From Serinus canaria (lineage: Eukaryota; Chordata; Aves; Passeriformes; Fringillidae): DNA of 64,000 nt. The notes under the pieces were generated by a model. It was not told the origin of the DNA, did not search any database, and was given only the letters and a program-made list of their open reading frames with translations. Location of the stretch: assembly GCF_022539315.1 (NCBI RefSeq), contig NC_066314.1, positions 56,729,180 through 56,793,179 of the forward strand, written 5' to 3'. This document shows positions 59,566-64,000 of the stretch, one piece after another. Each line of letters starts with the position of its first letter. Within the stretch, counting starts at the first letter, position 1. A program made the position numbers and the translations under genes.

Positions 59566-59573
59566 TTATGTAA
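59566..59573 (+). promoter_or_regulatory. D-box (PAR bZIP/NFIL3) site 2
   Basis: A second exact TTATGTAA, 163 bases from the first and in the same orientation, in the context CTTATGTAAC. AT-only or nearly AT-only octamers are rare inside this GC-rich island, which makes the pair stand out. Confidence 0.5.
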
Positions 59574-59650
59574 CGCGGCGGGAGTGCGGCGGCGCCGGGG
59601 CACGGACAGAGCCCCCGCTCCTTCCCCTCGGCCGCAAGAGCATGGAACGC

Positions 59651-59667
59651 GGTTATATTTATTAACC
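59651..59667 (+). promoter_or_regulatory. TATA-like near-palindrome in the CpG island
   Basis: ggttatatttattaacc has arms GGTTA/TAACC around a TATATTTA core (59654-59661). It could serve as a TATA box for a + strand start near 59685, or as a homeodomain-type (HNF1-like half-sites) or MEF2-like site. The choice cannot be made from sequence. Confidence 0.35.
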
Positions 59668-59910
59668 TGCTCCTCTCCCGCTTTGCCGCCGCCTCGAGAA
59701 GGGGCAGCAGAGGCGCCTCCCCTTGTTGGGGTGTGCGGGATTTGGCAGAGGATGCTGGAGTGCAGGCACTGAGGTTTGGGTGTGCAGGTGGCCTGCGAGG
59801 ATTCTCATAAATTATTTTGTGTCTGACTCCCCGGTGGCATTGCACGGGGGTGCCTGTGTGAAGCTGCAGTTGTTCTTGCCATCAATCCCTCACCGTTTGT
59901 CTAGTTCTCT

Positions 59911-59943
59911 GAAAAAAAAAAAAAAAAACCCACAAAAAAAACA
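59911..59943 (+). repeat. A-rich tract
   Basis: A long A-run interrupted by ccc and c. No element body is recognised upstream that would make it a retroposon tail. Confidence 0.85.
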
Positions 59944-62900
59944 AGGTCTTGTGACCAAAAATAAAAACCCACGAAATGTGGAGCATCTGGGGCAGCTTTA
60001 AATTTCAGTAACAATTTTTATTGATAACCAGCTGAGGAGCAAATTGACATAACAGATCTGACAGATAGAAAAGTGCTTCCCCCATCCCCACCCTGCAGCA
60101 TTCACCATTTCTCCAAAGTACCATTTGAAATCCAGTCCTTCCTCCTCTATGGAAGCTAATGTTCATTGTCTTGCCCTTGAAAAGAACAATAGTGCTGCCC
60201 AGGAGCTGTGAAGAAACCAAACCCTCGAAAATGTTGAGCTGTATTAAATCTCCCCTACTTTCTAAGGGCCGAAATATACTGCTTACAGGCAGTCTGATTG
60301 CATGGCAGTCAAAACATTTTCCTCTTAAACATTTCCCCTGCCACCACTACAGTAAGAAAATAGCTGCTTATAAAGCTGTGCTTGCAACAAACTCCCGTGC
60401 TGTTTGATAAGATCAGGTGTACTAGTTGTGCATCTGGGGAATATTCAACAAATAATATCACTTTATATGATACAGATTCCATTATCCTGTATTTATTGCA
60501 TTTCCAAGAGGAAGTTTTTGTTGGAGTTGTTTTTGTATTAATAAGCATCACAAAACGGTGTTTTGGTGGGTGTAAGGTTTTTGTCTTCCCTTCTGTTGCT
60601 TTCCCTCTATTCTTTCACTTCACCTCCCTATATACAGCAGACTCAGATTTAAATATACATTGTTATGTGTAGTTACATAACTCTGTCTTGTAAGTGCTGA
60701 AAAACGATCCCTGGCTTTATCTTCTGAGTATTTTTTAAAATTAACAGGTTTTGTGTATAATCTAGCACAGTCAAAAGACAGAGGGAGGCATGCTGCTACT
60801 ACATAAAGATAGTTTCCCACAAATCAGAACAAAAATAATAGAAATTATACCCCAACAAATATCATATGCTGTGCTTTTGCTAGCCAGTGAGTCCTAATAC
60901 CAAAGAGTATAAATGTGTTTGCTAACGAGTGGATACTGAGTTGATTTAATGAGTTGGTGATGCAGTTGGTGACTGCTCATTATCATCAGAGAATCTAACT
61001 TGCTGCAGCATCTCAGAAAATAAATGAGTACAGCTCAGACTGGCCTGTGTTGTGAGCTAAATGAGAACTTCTCCTCTCTGCAGCTTTACCAGTCTTTGGT
61101 TTTTCCTGCTTCGTATGTATTACGCTGAGCTGCGGTTCAGGTCCTTTAACCATCCATTGCTGAGCTTTCCAAGGATGGGTATGGAAGTGGTGCCAGACCC
61201 TGCCTCTCCTGAGCAGAGGGATTGTCCAGACAGGTAAACAGATTCAGAGGTCTTGACAGATGGAGATTAACAACAGGCCTTCTCTCAGAATAAAGGGCCA
61301 TTCTTTTCCTGAGGGGTGGAGAGAGAATATTAGGACTCTGGTTATCATCTAACAGACATTACAGGAGATAAAGGAGCTCCAAAGGTGTGGAAAGCTCTGA
61401 CTACAGCTTGAGCAGGTCGGGTTGCTTATGGTTGCTTATGAACAAAAGCATGCCAGGAGTCTGCTGGACTCTGCCAGCGCTGAAAGTGTTTGGTTGAATG
61501 GAATCGCCTTATTCTGGTACCACTTATGGGAAGAAAACAGCAAAACTCTTCCCATTCTGCAGCCTACATTTTATGGGGCTTCATTCCTTAAATACCAGTG
61601 TGCCCTCAGAGCTGTGGGTTGCTAGATACTGCAGGAGCACAGCACATAAATAATGACATTTGCTTTATTTTGGAGTTGTTAGGAAATCAGTGTCCCCGTA
61701 AAGTATAAATACAGCAGAAGAGGGTTTGTGTGTTTGCGCTTCAAGACAAAAGTTCTTTATCCGTAGTATTCTTGATCCTTAAAATATACAGTTGCAGAGA
61801 AAACTTTATATTAAAAAAAAAACTGTTTATTTTTTTCCCTCCTTGGTGCAGAGTTTTAGAATCTGGTTCTGATTGCTCGGGCTTTGCTGCTATCACCTGA
61901 TTTTTACATGGTGCTGAAACTCAGAGATGTATGCAGTGAAACTTTAAAACTGTGTTGAGTTTTGGAAATGTTCACCTGTTTAAAAAAAAAAAAAAAAAAA
62001 GAAAGCCAGCCTACAGAGAGTTTTAAAAATAGCCCAAGTCCTCCTGGAATTCAATTACAGATGCCTACCAGCTGCTTCCCCTGCCCAGGACCTGCATTTC
62101 TAGTTTCTCTGTTCCTCTGGATGTTCCTTGCAGGGGAACAGCCCGTGTGACATGACTGATGAACAGAGAGATTGGAGAGAGAGGTGCTGGGGTATGGCCC
62201 CCTGCCATCCTTCCATCCCACCTGCTGCTCGGGCTGTCCTTTCATAGTCACGATTTGAGCTGTGCGATTGTTGTACAATGTGGATGCCGGCTGTGCGGCC
62301 ACTGCTGGGACTGGCACTTTATTCTCATGCTATGTGCAATGACTTTTTCAAAAGCTTTTTATTTAGCCCCTGTAGCACTGTGACTTACAAAAAAAAAAAA
62401 CATTATAAGAATCCTGTCTTCTTGGATCTGTATTCTGTCTGAGTTCACAGGCACGTATTATGTCCCCCATTTGCTAAAACACCGAAGTGCAGACCCTGAG
62501 CTAAACTGCAGGCTTCATTTCCCCTGGAAATATATGCAGATTGTAATAGATTTGCCCATAAGTGCCCATGCTGGATTCTCCCATAATATGGACCTTTCCC
62601 CTAAGGAATTGTTTCCAAAATTGTGGTGTAGGATCAAAATAAAAAAAATAAGAAAAAAAAAAGGCAGAACACCAAAACTCTGCTTACTTATTAAATTACA
62701 TGGACTGTCTTTTGTTGAGTATCATCTTTTTTTTTGGTCTGGTTGCAGATGATTCAGCTGTCCAGTTGCAGGAGAACATTTTCCAGCAACGTAGTTTGGA
62801 TGTAATCCTCTTTCTGGTATTGTCCTGTTTTTCCCCCATAGGCTTTCTGTGTGTGCCCATCTGTGTGTGGCAGTGACAGGAGCTTTCCACCCAGTCTGGC

Positions 62901-64000
62901 TGTCTGCAGGATCTCACTGGTTCTGTGCTGCCTTGCTCTCTTGGGTATGGTTTGACTCTTTGATTGGGAAGAATATGGTTTGAGGCTTTGTGGCAGAAAT
63001 TCATTTACTAATTCATAGGGGAGGGAAGTGGGGGAGGAGAGGAGAGGGAAGGGAAATAATTCTTTGGTACAGAACAACAATCCTCCAAGGACATAGTTAC
63101 AGTATTTCTTGTTAAAGTACAACGTGTTTGTTTTCAAATCCTGTAGAAAATGCAGTGATTCTGTGGCTTAGGCTGTTGCCTGCTTAGCACACAGCTATGC
63201 TGCAGATACAGCTGTTCTGAGCTGAGCAGTCCCTGCCTGATGTCTGGTCCCACTGATTTCATGAGACAATTCTTATTCACAGGACTTCACATAATATGAC
63301 ATGGCTGCCTGAGAGCTGGAGACATGAATGCCTTGTTTGATTTGAGATTTCTCAGTGATTTTTAATTTTGGTGCAGAGATCCCAGCAGAGCTGATTTTAA
63401 TTAAGAACCTGATCCATAGCTCTTAGATTTAATGATGGGATGTACCTGCTTACAGTGTGCAGTGCTGCCCTGCCTTGGGGATCTCTAGGCTAGCCCCAAA
63501 TTAACCCATTTAATAAATTAGATTCACAAGCAGAATTTTGCAGCTTCCCTTTCTGGTGCTGTCTTGTTTTGTTTTCTGAGGTTCCTCTCCATAGTGATGC
63601 ATGGATGCACCCACAGCCTCTTGTGAGCTGAGGTCAGATTTGCTGTTAAAATCAAGCAGTTCTTTGCTGTTTGATATGTAGATTTATTTTTTTCATCCTA
63701 AGATTTTAAGTTAGGCTAAAGGTCAATGCTTCCAACTTTTTTTTTTAAAGGAGGCTGATACCTGTGTGATATAAGTGATGGAGCTGATGTCTGAGAAGCA
63801 GAAGTGCACACAGCAAGTCACTGGAGCTGACAGATTTCAAAGGGGTGTAGCTGATTGTGTAAGCCACTAGCTTGGATGGTTTGATGTAATGCTGTTTCCA
63901 GACACTGTGGGGATTACATGTGCCAGTGCTGGGTGTTGCCAGACAGTAACCACAGCAATTCACCCTCAGTATAATTACCACCTACAGCAAGGCTAGCAGC

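Larger units (their letters stand above)
59160..59700. promoter_or_regulatory. Intragenic CpG island, candidate internal promoter or enhancer
   Basis: Counting by hand I find about 70 CpG dinucleotides in these roughly 540 bases, against very few per 500 bases elsewhere in this intron. GC-box-like runs (gggggaggcgcgggcg) are present. So are two TTATGTAA sites, two CATGTGA sites and a TATA-like element near the + strand 3' edge. Such an island deep inside a gene is usually an alternative or non-coding transcript promoter, or an enhancer. Neither direction has a convincing first exon, and no ITPR2 coding sequence is nearby. The open frame across it on the minus strand (59033-59845) is best explained by high GC removing stop codons. 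Confidence 0.8.
46242..64000 (+). other. ITPR2: ITPR2 intron (5' part), at least 17.8 kb
   Basis: I do not find the next ITPR2 exon in this stretch. It holds an AT-rich block (about 47145-47235), a 17-bp inverted repeat (50373-50432), a GCT repeat with a T/G-rich tract (53762-54014), a CR1 tail (58985-59106), a CpG island (about 59160-59700) and A-runs near 59911-59943, 61981-62000 and 62387-62400. Apart from these I see nothing identifiable. Confidence 0.85.

Noticed and set aside
59160..59700. CpG island as the promoter of a clock gene neighbouring ITPR2 (for example BHLHE41)
   Set aside because: No bHLH or other coding sequence is visible on either strand nearby, and the island lies inside ITPR2.
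59033..59845. 270-residue open frame on the minus strand across the CpG island
   Set aside because: Arg/Ala/Pro/Gly-rich composition follows from GC-rich DNA with few stop codons. It runs through a CR1 tail, and no domain or splice context supports it.
61421..61440. Tandem gttgcttatg x2
   Set aside because: Ten-base duplication, too short to be notable.
46242..64000. Missing downstream ITPR2 exon (GNTLRKILLNRYF...)
   Set aside because: I looked for an acceptor followed by this reading and did not find one. I conclude that the exon is beyond the window, not lost.

Overview
The window is vertebrate nuclear DNA, almost certainly from a bird. Coding sequence occurs as short exons with GT-AG borders in AT-rich introns. 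The dispersed repeats I recognise are mainly CR1 retrotransposon remnants ending in the TTCTATGATTCT-type tail typical of bird genomes, plus a few weak MIR-like relics. I see nothing prokaryotic: no operons, CRISPR array or insertion sequence.

One gene fills the window, read on the + strand: ITPR2, the type 2 inositol 1,4,5-trisphosphate receptor (IP3R2), a tetrameric calcium release channel of the endoplasmic reticulum. Sixteen consecutive exons lie between 6964 and 46241. Joined, they give 2336 coding bases: two bases completing a split glycine codon, then 778 uninterrupted codons. This corresponds to roughly residues 914-1692 of a protein of about 2,700 residues. It is the cytoplasmic helical (armadillo-like) regulatory region between the ligand-binding N-terminus and the C-terminal pore. 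The ligand-binding core, pore, promoter and 3' end lie outside the window. Paralogue identity rests on type 2-specific stretches such as [17 protein letters not shown] and [18 protein letters not shown].

Layout: 1-6963 is the end of an upstream intron, with one CR1 and a 31-bp tandem duplication. 6964-33230 holds 13 exons separated by introns of 0.16-4.9 kb. 33231-42987 is a 9.8 kb intron with three CR1 pieces. 42988-46241 holds the last three exons. From 46242 to the end is one incomplete intron of at least 17.8 kb. It carries a hairpin-forming inverted repeat, a GCT repeat with a T/G-rich tract, and a CpG island at about 59.16-59.70 kb.

The CpG island is the least ordinary element. It sits deep inside the gene, next to a CR1 tail. 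It contains two exact TTATGTAA (D-box) sites, two CATGTGA E-box sites and a TATA-like near-palindrome. It may be an internal promoter or enhancer, but no transcript can be shown from sequence alone. A second point of interest is a block of three consecutive length-symmetric exons (14180-19373). They carry the only three splice donors in the window that do not start GTA, which could mark regulated splicing. I found no new multi-gene system here.
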